This document shows positions 35,474-43,859 of a stretch of DNA of 64,000 bases, piece by piece; positions within the stretch are counted from its first letter, which is position 1; each line of letters opens with the position of its first letter. The notes beneath the pieces were generated by a model. It saw nothing but the letters and a program-made list of their open reading frames with translations, was not told the origin of the DNA and made no database searches. This stretch comes from Sphingomonadales bacterium (GTDB taxonomy: Bacteria; Pseudomonadota; Alphaproteobacteria; Sphingomonadales; Sphingomonadaceae). The stretch spans positions 1-64,000 of the forward strand of contig SEFZ01000016.1 of NCBI GenBank assembly GCA_004173185.1, given 5' to 3'. The translations under genes were made by a program, and so were the position numbers.

Positions 35474-36134
35474 GTCGCTCTCCCTGTTTGCCCCGCTAAG
35501 CAACGGGTCCAGTCGACTATAACGTCATTTATTTACAACGGCGAGTCGCGGAGCAGCTTTTTCATCCATTTGATGACGAAGGGGCCATTAAGTAGCGATG
35601 CAATGGGAAAAGAAGTGTTGCGCTTATCATTAAGTGATTACAAATCAATATCATGCAACTCGAATTTAAAAGGTTCGAACGCTTGCAACGGCTTCGGTCC
35701 TGCAAATGACATGTGAGCAAAATGACCATGCCCTCCCAGCATGGGCGCTTAGGAATATAGAGCGGTGGCTATGCTGCGTGATCAACGCGCGGATTACCGC
35801 AGGCTCTCACCAAATTCAGGGCACATCTACTCACTAATCACCCTGATAATATGCACGCGCGCGCGGCTAAGATCTGCAACGAAGGTGGAAACAAATGCGG
35901 GGTGGGCGACGAATTTTTCTAGAATATCCAGGATAAAGCTAGGTAGCCGCACTAGACCTTTACCTAGATATTGCTTCGAGAAATGAAGATAGATACTTCT
36001 AGCGAGGCCGTTCAGCATGGTCCGCATTGGGCGATCACGATAGATGGCTGCCGCCCCGGTATTTCGCCAGAACCTGCCAACATTTGCTGGCGTCCAAGGC
36101 ATGACGGCATCGGAGGCAATCGTCGCATCCTCCG
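35474..36134. other. AT-richer stretch with an orphan reading frame
   Basis: About 660 bp that is visibly poorer in GC than its surroundings (for example 35600-35680). The right edge is a 12-base C run. A minus-strand frame (about 35827-36103) gives a peptide with LARSIYLHFSKQYLGKGLV and FILDILEKFVAHPAF, amphipathic and coding-like, but it has no clear ribosome site and I do not recognise it; it may be the remnant of a transferred gene. The part next to 35474 must hold the promoter of the beta-helix gene. Confidence 0.45.
35827..36069 (-). pseudogene. Unrecognised fragment, possible gene remnant
   Basis: A minus-strand frame runs to a TAA/TGA-type end at 35827. Near 36069 it reads FWRNTGAAAIYRDRPMR and then LARSIYLHFSKQYL, LPSFILDILEKF. 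The amino acid mix is protein-like rather than random, with helices of alternating polarity. A possible ATG would be at PMRTML (about 36021) but no Shine-Dalgarno is evident. No family was recognised. I list it as a possible broken gene because of the AT-rich context. Confidence 0.25.
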
Positions 36135-36146
36135 CCCCCCCCCCCC
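36135..36146. repeat. Homopolymer run of 12 C
   Basis: Twelve consecutive C on the plus strand (12 G on the coding strand of the adjacent gene). The G of the TAG stop codon of the 510-residue beta-helix protein is the first G of the tract. It is by far the longest homopolymer in the window. Confidence 0.9.
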
Positions 36147-37678
36147 TAATCGCTTCCAAAGGCTATGCGCGTCCCGCCGCCGCCACGAATATAGTTTCGG
36201 CCTACCCGATTTTGCGCAATTCCGACCCCACGTACCGTCGAGCTGTCCGTAATGTTCTCACGCAGCAAATTCCCTCGTGACGAAAAGCCGGATAACTCCA
36301 TAGCACCGCGGTCAAATGCGTTACCGGTCACCTGACATTCACGCCCGCCGCGAATAGCAACAGCTATGACTGGTCCTTCATATGACGTTGAGAAGGTACA
36401 ATTACGGACAAAGCATTGCTCAGCCTCATGGCGTCCCTCTGCAATATAGATATGAACGTTTGAGCCATGCCTTATCGTCACCTTATCCAGGCCAGACCGA
36501 CGCAACGGCACAAACGGATCCGCATATAAGGTCACAGGGTCCTTGCGCGCCAAGGGCGCGGACACGCGCCCATTGCGGAACGTGCAGTTCTGGCCCGGCT
36601 GAAGCTGAAACAATATCCCCTGGTTCCACTGCCGCGCATCGACGTTGAAAGTATCTACCGTAAGATCCCGACAATACTCTCCAACGGAGAACATCGCCCC
36701 TTCATAACGCTGGCCATCGATGGGCCGATGCTTCAGATCAATATTGCGAATAACGCCTTCGTGATGACTAAACTTGATTTCGACTGCCCGCGCGCCCGTG
36801 AAAGTACCTCGCCAGCCATCGATGACCGAACGCGTCAGGCTGTTCACCATAATCGGAGTGACGACTTCCCCACCCATTTCACGAAAGCTGCATTCAAACG
36901 ATGAGGCACAGACATTGCCGATCGATGTGAAACCAAAGGTTTTCAGCCCCTCGATAGAGACGTTATCTGCAAAGCCTACGGGAAGGCCAAACGGATCATG
37001 CATCGCGGCATCGATTGAAACCAATGCGATCGACCCAGGCGATGTGAAGCCGATCGGCGCATCGAATTGGACCACCCCTGTCCGGCTGTCAGCGGCAACG
37101 ACCCGAACCAGTGAAGACGCGAGCGGAATCTGCAACGCCACACCGGTCGAGCTCTGGACATCATATTCCCGCCGTATGACCGCATGAACCCTGCCCACTC
37201 GGATCGCCGCGGCCATTGCCGGATCCGCGAGGGTTATCCGATCTGCCGCGGCATCGACGCCGGCGTGTGTTGGCAGAAGCGCTAATCTGCCCCCGCCCCC
37301 TACGTCGCTCCCGAATGCCGCGCCCTGATGCGCCAGGAAGGCAGGATGCCAGTTTCCGATCAGCAAAGGCGAACGGATGTTATCGGGGCCTTCGGCAACA
37401 TTACGGATGCCGCTAAAGTCGTCGTCCGACACGATCCGCAAACGGTCCGGCACAATGAATGGTCGACGACATCTGACGATGCCCTTGGCCCAGATCAGCT
37501 CCCGAATATTTTGCTTTGCGAGTTCCGCCGACATTGCATGGAGCGCCGCAGTATTATCGGTCTCGTCATCGTGAACGATGTTGAAATCCGTGCTTCGCGG
37601 CGTTCGAGAACCTGGATGGCGTGCGCCACCGGTTGCCATCCAAGCGGTCAGGGCCAGCACCGTCCGGCGATCGATCAT
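36146..37678 (-). CDS. Exported pectate-lyase-like beta-helix protein
   Basis: 510 residues. The N-terminus MIDRRTVLALTAWMATGGA looks like a twin-arginine type signal. After a start resembling phage tailspike/polysaccharide lyase N-regions (FNIVHDDETDNTAALHA), the body is a long parallel beta-helix with repeated strands (MVNSLTRSVIDGWRGTF, CTFRNGRVSAP, FVRNCTFSTSY). It is probably a polysaccharide-binding or lyase enzyme in the periplasm or outside. Catalytic residues cannot be assigned. It is divergent from the Fcl-like gene with 83 bp between, at the edge of the EPS genes, so the local polymer is a candidate substrate. Ribosome site GAGGG precedes the ATG. Confidence 0.82.
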   Translation of the reverse strand: MIDRRTVLALTAWMATGGARHPGSRTPRSTDFNIVHDDETDNTAALHAMSAELAKQNIRELIWAKGIVRCRRPFIVPDRLRIVSDDDFSGIRNVAEGPDNIRSPLLIGNWHPAFLAHQGAAFGSDVGGGGRLALLPTHAGVDAAADRITLADPAMAAAIRVGRVHAVIRREYDVQSSTGVALQIPLASSLVRVVAADSRTGVVQFDAPIGFTSPGSIALVSIDAAMHDPFGLPVGFADNVSIEGLKTFGFTSIGNVCASSFECSFREMGGEVVTPIMVNSLTRSVIDGWRGTFTGARAVEIKFSHHEGVIRNIDLKHRPIDGQRYEGAMFSVGEYCRDLTVDTFNVDARQWNQGILFQLQPGQNCTFRNGRVSAPLARKDPVTLYADPFVPLRRSGLDKVTIRHGSNVHIYIAEGRHEAEQCFVRNCTFSTSYEGPVIAVAIRGGRECQVTGNAFDRGAMELSGFSSRGNLLRENITDSSTVRGVGIAQNRVGRNYIRGGGGTRIAFGSD

Positions 37679-37761
37679 TTAAATACCCTCGATGGTCCTC
37701 GGCCGATGCCTTACAAGCGAGTGATTGGCAACGCCGGCTGGTTGCTGATATCGCAGCAGCG

Positions 37762-38703
37762 ATGAACGACGGCGAAACATTTGAATTAGCTGGCAAACGC
37801 ATTTTCGTGACCGGCCATCGCGGCCTTGTCGGGCGCGCGCTACTGCGCCGGCTCGAACGCGAGAATTGTGAAGTGCTGACTGTGTCCCGGGCTTCTCTTG
37901 ATCTACGCGATCAGGCCGCAGTCAACGCATGGTTGCAGAATGAGCGCCCCGACGCAGCCATTCTGGCAGCGGCACGCGTCGGAGGCATAACGGCAAACCA
38001 GCAGCAGCCTGCCGATTTCTTGCTCGATAACTGCGTCATGACGACCAATCTGGTTGAGGCGGCTCGCAATAGCCGGGTGGCCAAACTATTATTTATAGGA
38101 TCTAGCGCCGCGTATCCCCGCGAGACACATCAGCCGATGCGTGAAACGGCGCTGCTCACCGGGCCGCTTGACCCTGCCCACGAGGGATATGCCTTGGCAA
38201 AGCTCATTGGCATCAAGCTTTGCGCAGCGATGCGCCAGCAATATGGCGTCAACTTCATCTCGACATTGCCAACCAATCTGTACGGGCCAGACGACCGCTT
38301 CGAAAGCGATACGGCACATGTGATCCCTGCGCTGATTCACAAGGTGCACACCGCCATGACCCGTGGCCACGCGCTGCAAATCTGGGGCACTGGCAACGCG
38401 CGGCGTGAATTCCTCCATGTCGATGATTTTGCGGACGCATGCATCCACCTGCTTCGCCACTATTCCGATCCGATGCCGATAAACGTCGGGACAGGCGTCG
38501 ACGTCAGCATCAAGGAACTGACGGAGATGCTGTGCGCTATAGCCGGCTTCGACGGGGACATCATCCACGACCTGAGCAAGCCGGACGGAGCGCCTCAAAA
38601 GCTTCTTGATGTCAGCCGCCTCAGCGGCCTAGGGTGGCGCGCCCGCACGCCACTCCATCTTGGACTGGCCGAAACTTATCGCGCTTATCGCGCTTCAATT
38701 TAG
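37762..38703 (+). CDS. fcl: GDP-L-fucose synthase-like epimerase/reductase lacking the catalytic Cys
   Basis: 313 residues from the ATG at 37762. An extended SDR related to Fcl/WcaG, which turns GDP-4-keto-6-deoxymannose into GDP-L-fucose. Seen: GHRGLVG near residue 18, RVGGITANQ, catalytic pair Tyr143/Lys147 in YALAKLIGIKLC, the histidine of AHVIPALI (Fcl His179 equivalent) and LPTNLYGP. But the GSSCIYP motif of Fcl is GSSAAYP here: the epimerising Cys (Cys109 in E. coli Fcl) is Ala116. So it may reduce without normal epimerisation or act on another sugar. No gmd gene is in the window. Confidence 0.88.
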   Translation: MNDGETFELAGKRIFVTGHRGLVGRALLRRLERENCEVLTVSRASLDLRDQAAVNAWLQNERPDAAILAAARVGGITANQQQPADFLLDNCVMTTNLVEAARNSRVAKLLFIGSSAAYPRETHQPMRETALLTGPLDPAHEGYALAKLIGIKLCAAMRQQYGVNFISTLPTNLYGPDDRFESDTAHVIPALIHKVHTAMTRGHALQIWGTGNARREFLHVDDFADACIHLLRHYSDPMPINVGTGVDVSIKELTEMLCAIAGFDGDIIHDLSKPDGAPQKLLDVSRLSGLGWRARTPLHLGLAETYRAYRASI

Positions 38704-38826
38704 GCCTCGCAGGTCTTGCTACCGCGAGTGCTTTGTGTAACGAGCCCCTTGAGTGTGGGGGCACGTCAGAATTCATTTACGGCGCTCCGACCCACTTAAA
38801 TTTTCATGTCTTGAGCACCTTATCAG

Positions 38827-40008
38827 ATGCGAATCCTCGTCAGCGATTATTCGGGACACCCATTTCAGGTGCAGCTGTCGCGCAGTCTGGCGTTACGAGG
38901 GCATACCGTTCTTCACGTCGCTTCGGCGAGCTTCCAGACGCCTAAGGGGCGCCTCGATGCAACCGATCAGGACTCGCCCAATTTCAGCACAGTCAATCTG
39001 AAGAATAAGCGGCCCTTCGCCAAAAGCGGACTGGTCCGTCGCTACTTTCAAGAAATTGAGATGGGTAAACTTATCGGCAAGCAGATTGCCGATTTCCGCC
39101 CCGATATAGTGATATCGAGCAACGCACCGCTCGATACTCAGCGCATTATCCAATTGGCGACACGCAAAACCGGCGCCAAGTTCGTGTTCTGGATACAAGA
39201 TGTATACAGCGAGGCGATCCACAGCATTCTGAGCCGCCGCCTCGGATTGGTTGGAGCCTTTGTCGGCGCCCATTATCGCAGGCTGGAAGCGCGCCTGCTG
39301 CGCCGTGCGCACCATGTCGTCGCGATCGCGCCGGAATTCGTGCCCTTGATAACCGCGCTCGCAGGCATCGAGCCCGACAAGGTGACGGTTATTCCGAACT
39401 GGGCCCCACTTGGCGAGATCGGCACCTTCGAACGCGACAATGAATGGGTGCGCGAAAATCTGCCCGATACGCGTTTTCGCGCGGTATATTCCGGCACTCT
39501 GGGCTTTAAGCACGACCCCGATCTGCTTTATCTGTTGGCCACGCAGATCGATGGTGACGTCGTCGTTTTCTCGGAGGGCGAGGCGGCAGACCAGTTGAAG
39601 CAGCGCGCCAAAGAGAATGGCGTTACCAACCTGCTTGTCCGTGGTTGGCTTCCGTTTGAGGAACTGCCCAAGGCGCTAGCTGGCGCGGATGTATTGATCG
39701 TTGTCCTGGAGCCAGACGCGGGAGCGTTCTCGGTTCCGTCCAAAGTGTTGACGTATCTGTGCGTCGGCCGCCCTATCCTGGGATCGATCCTGCCCCAGAA
39801 TCTGGCCGCGCAGATCATTACAGAAGCTGAGGCCGGTGAAACCTTTGCGCCTGGAGATCGAAAGTCGTTCATCGCGGCGGCCACCTCTCTTGCCGAAAAC
39901 CCCGCCCGCATTGCCCAGATGGGCACCAATGCTCGCGCCTATGCCGAAACCGCTTTTGACATCGAAAAGATCACCGAGCGCTTTGAGCAAGTCATCACGA
40001 TATTGTAA
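38827..40008 (+). CDS. Glycosyltransferase family 4, WcaI-like
   Basis: 393 residues. The N-terminal half begins MRILVSDYSGHPFQVQLSR and holds WIQDVYSEAI, a pattern of WcaI-like GT4 enzymes of colanic acid type clusters. The C-terminal nucleotide-binding half has VIPNW, AVYSGTLGFKHD, VRGWLPFEELPKAL and SVPSKVLTYLCVGRPI (the Glu-poor variant of the GT-B donor site). It likely adds a sugar, perhaps from a GDP donor, to the lipid-linked repeat unit on the cytosolic face. Followed 14 bp later by the GDP-mannose epimerase-like gene. Confidence 0.88.
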   Translation: MRILVSDYSGHPFQVQLSRSLALRGHTVLHVASASFQTPKGRLDATDQDSPNFSTVNLKNKRPFAKSGLVRRYFQEIEMGKLIGKQIADFRPDIVISSNAPLDTQRIIQLATRKTGAKFVFWIQDVYSEAIHSILSRRLGLVGAFVGAHYRRLEARLLRRAHHVVAIAPEFVPLITALAGIEPDKVTVIPNWAPLGEIGTFERDNEWVRENLPDTRFRAVYSGTLGFKHDPDLLYLLATQIDGDVVVFSEGEAADQLKQRAKENGVTNLLVRGWLPFEELPKALAGADVLIVVLEPDAGAFSVPSKVLTYLCVGRPILGSILPQNLAAQIITEAEAGETFAPGDRKSFIAAATSLAENPARIAQMGTNARAYAETAFDIEKITERFEQVITIL

Positions 40009-40022
40009 TCTTGGAGAATTTC

Positions 40023-41003
40023 ATGAGTAAATTTGCTCTAGTTTGTGGCGCTGGCGGTTTTATCGGTAGCCACTTAGTCAAGCGCCTTAAACGCGAAGGA
40101 TTTTGGGTACGGGGCGTCGACCTCAAGTTTCCTGAATTCTCCGAAACCGAAGCTGATGACTTCGTGATCGGCGATCTGCGTGACCCCGCGGTGTGTGATC
40201 GTCTGCTCGATCGCCGCTTCGATGAGGTGTATCAGCTCGCAGCCGACATGGGCGGGGCCGGTTATATCTTCACCGGCGAACACGATGCAGATATCATGCA
40301 CAACAGTGCCACTATCAATCTGAACATGGCGAACGGCGCGTTCAAGCGGAACATCAAGAAGGTGTTCTACTCGTCCTCGGCCTGCATGTATCCGGCGTAT
40401 AATCAGGAAGACCCAGATAATCCGAACTGCGCCGAATCGTCGGCCTATCCGGCGGCGCCGGATAGCGAGTATGGCTGGGAAAAGCTGTTCTCGGAACGCC
40501 TGTTTTTGGCCTACAACCGCAACCACGGCATGACCAATCGCGTGGCTCGCTATCATAACATTTTCGGCCCGCAGGGTACCTGGACCGGCGGAAAGGAAAA
40601 GGCGCCTGCCGCAATCTGCCGCAAGGTCGCTATGGCGACAAGCGGAGATTCGATCGAGATCTGGGGTGACGGCCTTCAGACGCGATCGTTTCTTTACATC
40701 GATGAATGCGTGGAAGGCACATTGCGCCTGACCCGCTCGAACTTTGAGGGGCCGGTGAACATCGGGTCCGAGGAAATGGTCACCATCAACCAGCTAGTTG
40801 ATATTGTCAGCGACATCTCTGGCAAGAAAATTATCAAGAACAACATTCCCGGACCCGTGGGTGTGCGTGGTCGCAATTCCGACAATCAGCTGATCGAGGA
40901 GAAGCTGGGCTGGAAGCCAAGCCAGTCCCTTCAGCAGGGGTTGGAACAGACTTACGAGTGGATCGAGCGCCAAGTGCGTCGTAATACGCCCCAATCAGCG
41001 TAA
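40023..41003 (+). CDS. GDP-mannose 3,5-epimerase-like SDR
   Basis: 326 residues from the ATG at 40023, preceded by TTGGAG. The match to plant GDP-mannose 3,5-epimerase is very specific: SSSACMYP (Cys121, equivalent of the catalytic Cys145 in Arabidopsis), Tyr150/Lys154 of the SDR pair in SEYGWEK, HNIFGPQGTWTGG, KEKAPAAICRK (Lys193, equivalent of Lys217), IWGDGLQTRSF, and PGPVGVRGRNSDNQ. The reaction gives GDP-L-galactose (and GDP-L-gulose). Here it should supply an L-hexose for the exopolysaccharide. Known-family residues are intact; use in EPS is inference. Confidence 0.9.
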   Translation: MSKFALVCGAGGFIGSHLVKRLKREGFWVRGVDLKFPEFSETEADDFVIGDLRDPAVCDRLLDRRFDEVYQLAADMGGAGYIFTGEHDADIMHNSATINLNMANGAFKRNIKKVFYSSSACMYPAYNQEDPDNPNCAESSAYPAAPDSEYGWEKLFSERLFLAYNRNHGMTNRVARYHNIFGPQGTWTGGKEKAPAAICRKVAMATSGDSIEIWGDGLQTRSFLYIDECVEGTLRLTRSNFEGPVNIGSEEMVTINQLVDIVSDISGKKIIKNNIPGPVGVRGRNSDNQLIEEKLGWKPSQSLQQGLEQTYEWIERQVRRNTPQSA

Positions 41004-41011
41004 CACCTGTC

Positions 41012-41039
41012 GCGGCGGGGGTGAGAGCACCTCCGCCGC
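41012..41039 (+). terminator. Strong GC hairpin after the GDP-mannose epimerase gene
   Basis: GCGGCGGGGGTG (41012-41023) pairs with CACCTCCGCCGC (41028-41039) over 12 bp with one G-T pair and the tetraloop AGAG. It starts nine bases after the stop. No T run follows, so it may attenuate transcription or protect the 3' end rather than terminate fully. Confidence 0.55.
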
Positions 41040-41096
41040 ACAATTGCCAACTGAACATCCTTCCCTCGCTATCTCCGCGCTGGAGAGTCGGTATCT

Positions 41097-41837
41097 ATGT
41101 CATTCATTACGCGTGCGCGAAAAGCGCTTATATTGTTGAGCCGGCGCAAATTCGCTGTCGTTGCGGCAACGGAACGAGTGGCTGCGGCTGTCGAGCATCT
41201 TGAAGCCATCCGGCTTGCCGGTGCGGAAACGCTAATAGATATTGGCGCAAACAAAGGGCAGTTTAGCCTTGCCTTCAGAACGCTGCGCCCCGGCGCGCGT
41301 ATCATCGCCTTTGAGCCGCTGCCTGATGCAGGAGATCGCTATCTGCGTATTTTCGGCCGGGATACCAACGTTACGCTGCACCGCGTCGCCTTGGCCAAGG
41401 AAAGCGGCGAGGCCGAATTCTATGTGACGGATCGCGACGACAGCTCCTCGCTGCTCAAGCCGGGCAAGGGGCAGAGCGACGCATATGGGGTTAATACCGC
41501 GCGAACGATCCGCGTACCCCTGCGACGGCTAAAAGACCTTGTGAGCATCGAGACCCTTCCCCGCCCGATCTTCGTCAAGATCGACGTGCAAGGCGCGGAA
41601 CTGGACGTGCTCAAAGGGTGTGAAGAGCTCGAGCAGGCTGACCTTGTCTATGTCGAACTATCCTTTGTAGAACTCTACGAAGGTCAGCCGTTGGCAGATG
41701 AAGTTATTGCCTATCTGCAATCCCGGGGATTTCTCCTGGCAGGGGTGTTCAATCAGGCCTCCACCGATTTGTTTGGCCCGACCCAAGCTGATTTCCTGTT
41801 TAAGCGCGCGGTCCCGTCCAACGCTGCGCTCGCGTAG
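41097..41837 (+). CDS. FkbM-family methyltransferase
   Basis: 246 residues. SAM methyltransferase fold of the FkbM type: ETLIDIGANKGQFSLAF (motif I, about residues 42-58), IIAFEPLPDAG with the acidic end of strand 2, the FVKIDVQGAELDVLKG signature that defines FkbM, and VYVELSFVELYEG. These enzymes O-methylate sugars or polyketides. In this cluster a sugar O-methylation of the repeat unit is the simplest guess. The next gene starts 12 bases after the stop and in the same frame. Confidence 0.9.
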   Translation: MSFITRARKALILLSRRKFAVVAATERVAAAVEHLEAIRLAGAETLIDIGANKGQFSLAFRTLRPGARIIAFEPLPDAGDRYLRIFGRDTNVTLHRVALAKESGEAEFYVTDRDDSSSLLKPGKGQSDAYGVNTARTIRVPLRRLKDLVSIETLPRPIFVKIDVQGAELDVLKGCEELEQADLVYVELSFVELYEGQPLADEVIAYLQSRGFLLAGVFNQASTDLFGPTQADFLFKRAVPSNAALA

Positions 41838-41849
41838 GCGTTCGATCAA

Positions 41850-42959
41850 TTGAAGGCGCTTTTTCTCGTACAGAACTTTCGCCAGGGCTGGGGCGGCGCG
41901 CCGGAATCGGTGCGTCTTATGGCCCGGCGCCTGAGTGCTGGCGGCGTCACCAGCGATGTGAATGATGGCGACAAGCTCTTTACCGCAGTCGAGCGAATGG
42001 AGAACCTGCCGACCATCGCTGACATGGGCGAAACCATGGGCGATATCTCCGCATATCATGCGATTCTCATCGTAGGCCCCTGGCAGCGCATGCGAACGAT
42101 ACGCAACGTCCTCGGGCAAATGCGGAAAGGGCAGCAACTTCACTACCTTCCGCGCGGCGGCCTGGCGCGTATCGAGTTCCGTGGAAAACGATGGCTGAAG
42201 AAGATGCTTTATCTGGCTGCTATCGAGCGGAGCTTCATGCGTCGTGCCGACTCGGTGATTTATTCATCGCGCGCCGAGCAGGATGCGACCGTGCGCCTCG
42301 CGCGGCATCTGACCACTGAGCATATCGTCGCAGATATTTTCGAAGCCTTGCCGCTAGCGTCGACCAACGCTGTTAGACAAGACTCGGGCAGGTTCAGCAC
42401 TCTGGGCGAAATAAGCCCGCGCAAGGGGCTCGTTGAGCTGGCAGACGCGTTTATCGCATGGGCGGATCAGACAGGGCGGCGTAATTCGGTCCAGTTGACG
42501 ATCGGAGGCGGCGTACGAGCCGGCTACGAAAGCTATTTCGCCCAGCTTGAGGCCATATGCCATAGCGCCGGCGGCCTTATCCGGATGATCGGATCCGTAC
42601 CGCATGCCGAACGACCGCAATTCTACGCTGGCACCGATGTTTTCATTGTCCCCAGCCAGTTCGAATCTTTCGGGCTGACAGCGCTCGAATGTTTGGCGGC
42701 GGGCTGCTCGCTCCTGGTCTCGCCGAAGGTTGGGGTAATGGAATATATTGCCAGCCATCCGCAGGTGACGATCGCCGAAGGCCTGAAACGCGAGCAATTG
42801 GTAGCAGGCCTTGAACGCAGCTACATCGCTCGCGACGCAAGTAATCACGCTGCTGTTAGCCTTTGGGCCGACAGCGTCATTGATGGCATCAATGTAAAAT
42901 CATTCGGCCAGTGGTTCGACATTCTTGGGAAAGGGGTATCTCATGCCCCGATCGATTGA
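41850..42959 (+). CDS. Glycosyltransferase (GT4-like), TTG start
   Basis: 369 residues from a TTG at 41850, the only plausible start after the in-frame FkbM stop at 41835-41837. The start KALFLVQNFRQGWGGAPES fits a GT-B N-domain; the second half has STLGEISPRKGLVELADAF, LTIGGGV, IRMIGSVPHAERPQFYAG, and the donor-binding VPSQFESFGLTALECLAAG, the E-x7-E motif of GT4 enzymes. Target linkage unknown. The rare start codon and lack of an obvious Shine-Dalgarno suggest translation coupled to the FkbM gene. Confidence 0.87.
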   Translation: MKALFLVQNFRQGWGGAPESVRLMARRLSAGGVTSDVNDGDKLFTAVERMENLPTIADMGETMGDISAYHAILIVGPWQRMRTIRNVLGQMRKGQQLHYLPRGGLARIEFRGKRWLKKMLYLAAIERSFMRRADSVIYSSRAEQDATVRLARHLTTEHIVADIFEALPLASTNAVRQDSGRFSTLGEISPRKGLVELADAFIAWADQTGRRNSVQLTIGGGVRAGYESYFAQLEAICHSAGGLIRMIGSVPHAERPQFYAGTDVFIVPSQFESFGLTALECLAAGCSLLVSPKVGVMEYIASHPQVTIAEGLKREQLVAGLERSYIARDASNHAAVSLWADSVIDGINVKSFGQWFDILGKGVSHAPID

Positions 42960-43115
42960 GACCCTGTCGCTCAGTTTCCGTAACGCGCGATCCAGTCGTG
43001 AAACTGTGCGCGCGCACCGATGTCGCGGTCTCCAGCAACCGGTAAAGTTGGACAATGCAGTTCGTGCGGCACCGCCTCTGGCGCTGACCCGTGAAGTTCA
43101 AAGAAAGGTTTGAGT

Positions 43116-43859
43116 ATGGCTCTCGCTGTCCATGAAAAAGTGTATCCGGAAACCGCCGCTGGCGGGTTCACGCGAATGGACGGATCGCTCCAGTTTTTCG
43201 CGCGGGTCAATGCGTTGCTGGATCCGTCGATGGACATCCTGGAATTCGGCGCAGGTCGCGGCTTGTCGGCTGAATGGCCGCATCGGTTCGTTCGCGAACT
43301 AAGCCAGTTCAAGGGAAAAGTGCAAAAGGTGGTTGGCGTCGACGTCGACCCGGCGGTCCTCGAGAATCCGACCGTCGATGAGACCCATGTTTTTGATGGG
43401 CGCACCCTACCCTTCGCAGATGCGTCGTTTGATCTGATCATATCGGATCACGTGTTTGAGCACTTGCCCGACCCCGCACAGTCCGCGGCTGAGTTAGATC
43501 GTGTTCTGAAGCCAGGCGGCTGGCTTTGCGCCCGTACACCCTATGCCTATTCGCTACTTGCTGCCGCAAGTTCGTTGATACCCAATCGTATGCATGCCAA
43601 ATTGCTGCGACGTGTTCAGGCGGGAGGCAGCCGCGATGCCAAAGATGTGTTTCCCACACATTATCGCCTGAACTCGTTTAGCAAGCTAAAGCGCCACTTC
43701 CCGGCGTCGAAATGGGCGCATTATTCCTATACGTGGTCGCCCGAGCCAGCCTATCATTTTGGGTCGCCACTCATCGTTCGCATGCTTCGCGCGTTTCAAT
43801 ATTTGAAAGCACCGCTCGGAGGCGAGGTCCTGCTCGTTTTCATCCAGAAAAAATCTTAA
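43116..43859 (+). CDS. Class I SAM-dependent methyltransferase
   Basis: 247 residues from the ATG at 43116, eight bases after AAAGG. Methyltransferase_11-like: ILEFGAGRGLSAEWP (motif I), VVGVDVDPAVLENP, LPFADASFDLIISDHVFEHL (parts: FDLIISDHVFEHL) and ELDRVLKPGGWLCARTP. The C-terminal half (HFPASKWAHYSYTWSPEPAYHF) is a variable substrate part. Such genes methylate sugars or quinones; here sugar O-methylation in the EPS is probable. It is the last intact gene of the plus-strand half; the 156 bp upstream hold no recognised gene. Confidence 0.87.
   Translation: MALAVHEKVYPETAAGGFTRMDGSLQFFARVNALLDPSMDILEFGAGRGLSAEWPHRFVRELSQFKGKVQKVVGVDVDPAVLENPTVDETHVFDGRTLPFADASFDLIISDHVFEHLPDPAQSAAELDRVLKPGGWLCARTPYAYSLLAAASSLIPNRMHAKLLRRVQAGGSRDAKDVFPTHYRLNSFSKLKRHFPASKWAHYSYTWSPEPAYHFGSPLIVRMLRAFQYLKAPLGGEVLLVFIQKKS

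Noticed and set aside
36135..36159. Phase-variable fusion of the beta-helix gene to the following frame through the C run
   Set aside because: The TAG stop is read before the run on the coding strand, so slippage in the run cannot remove it.
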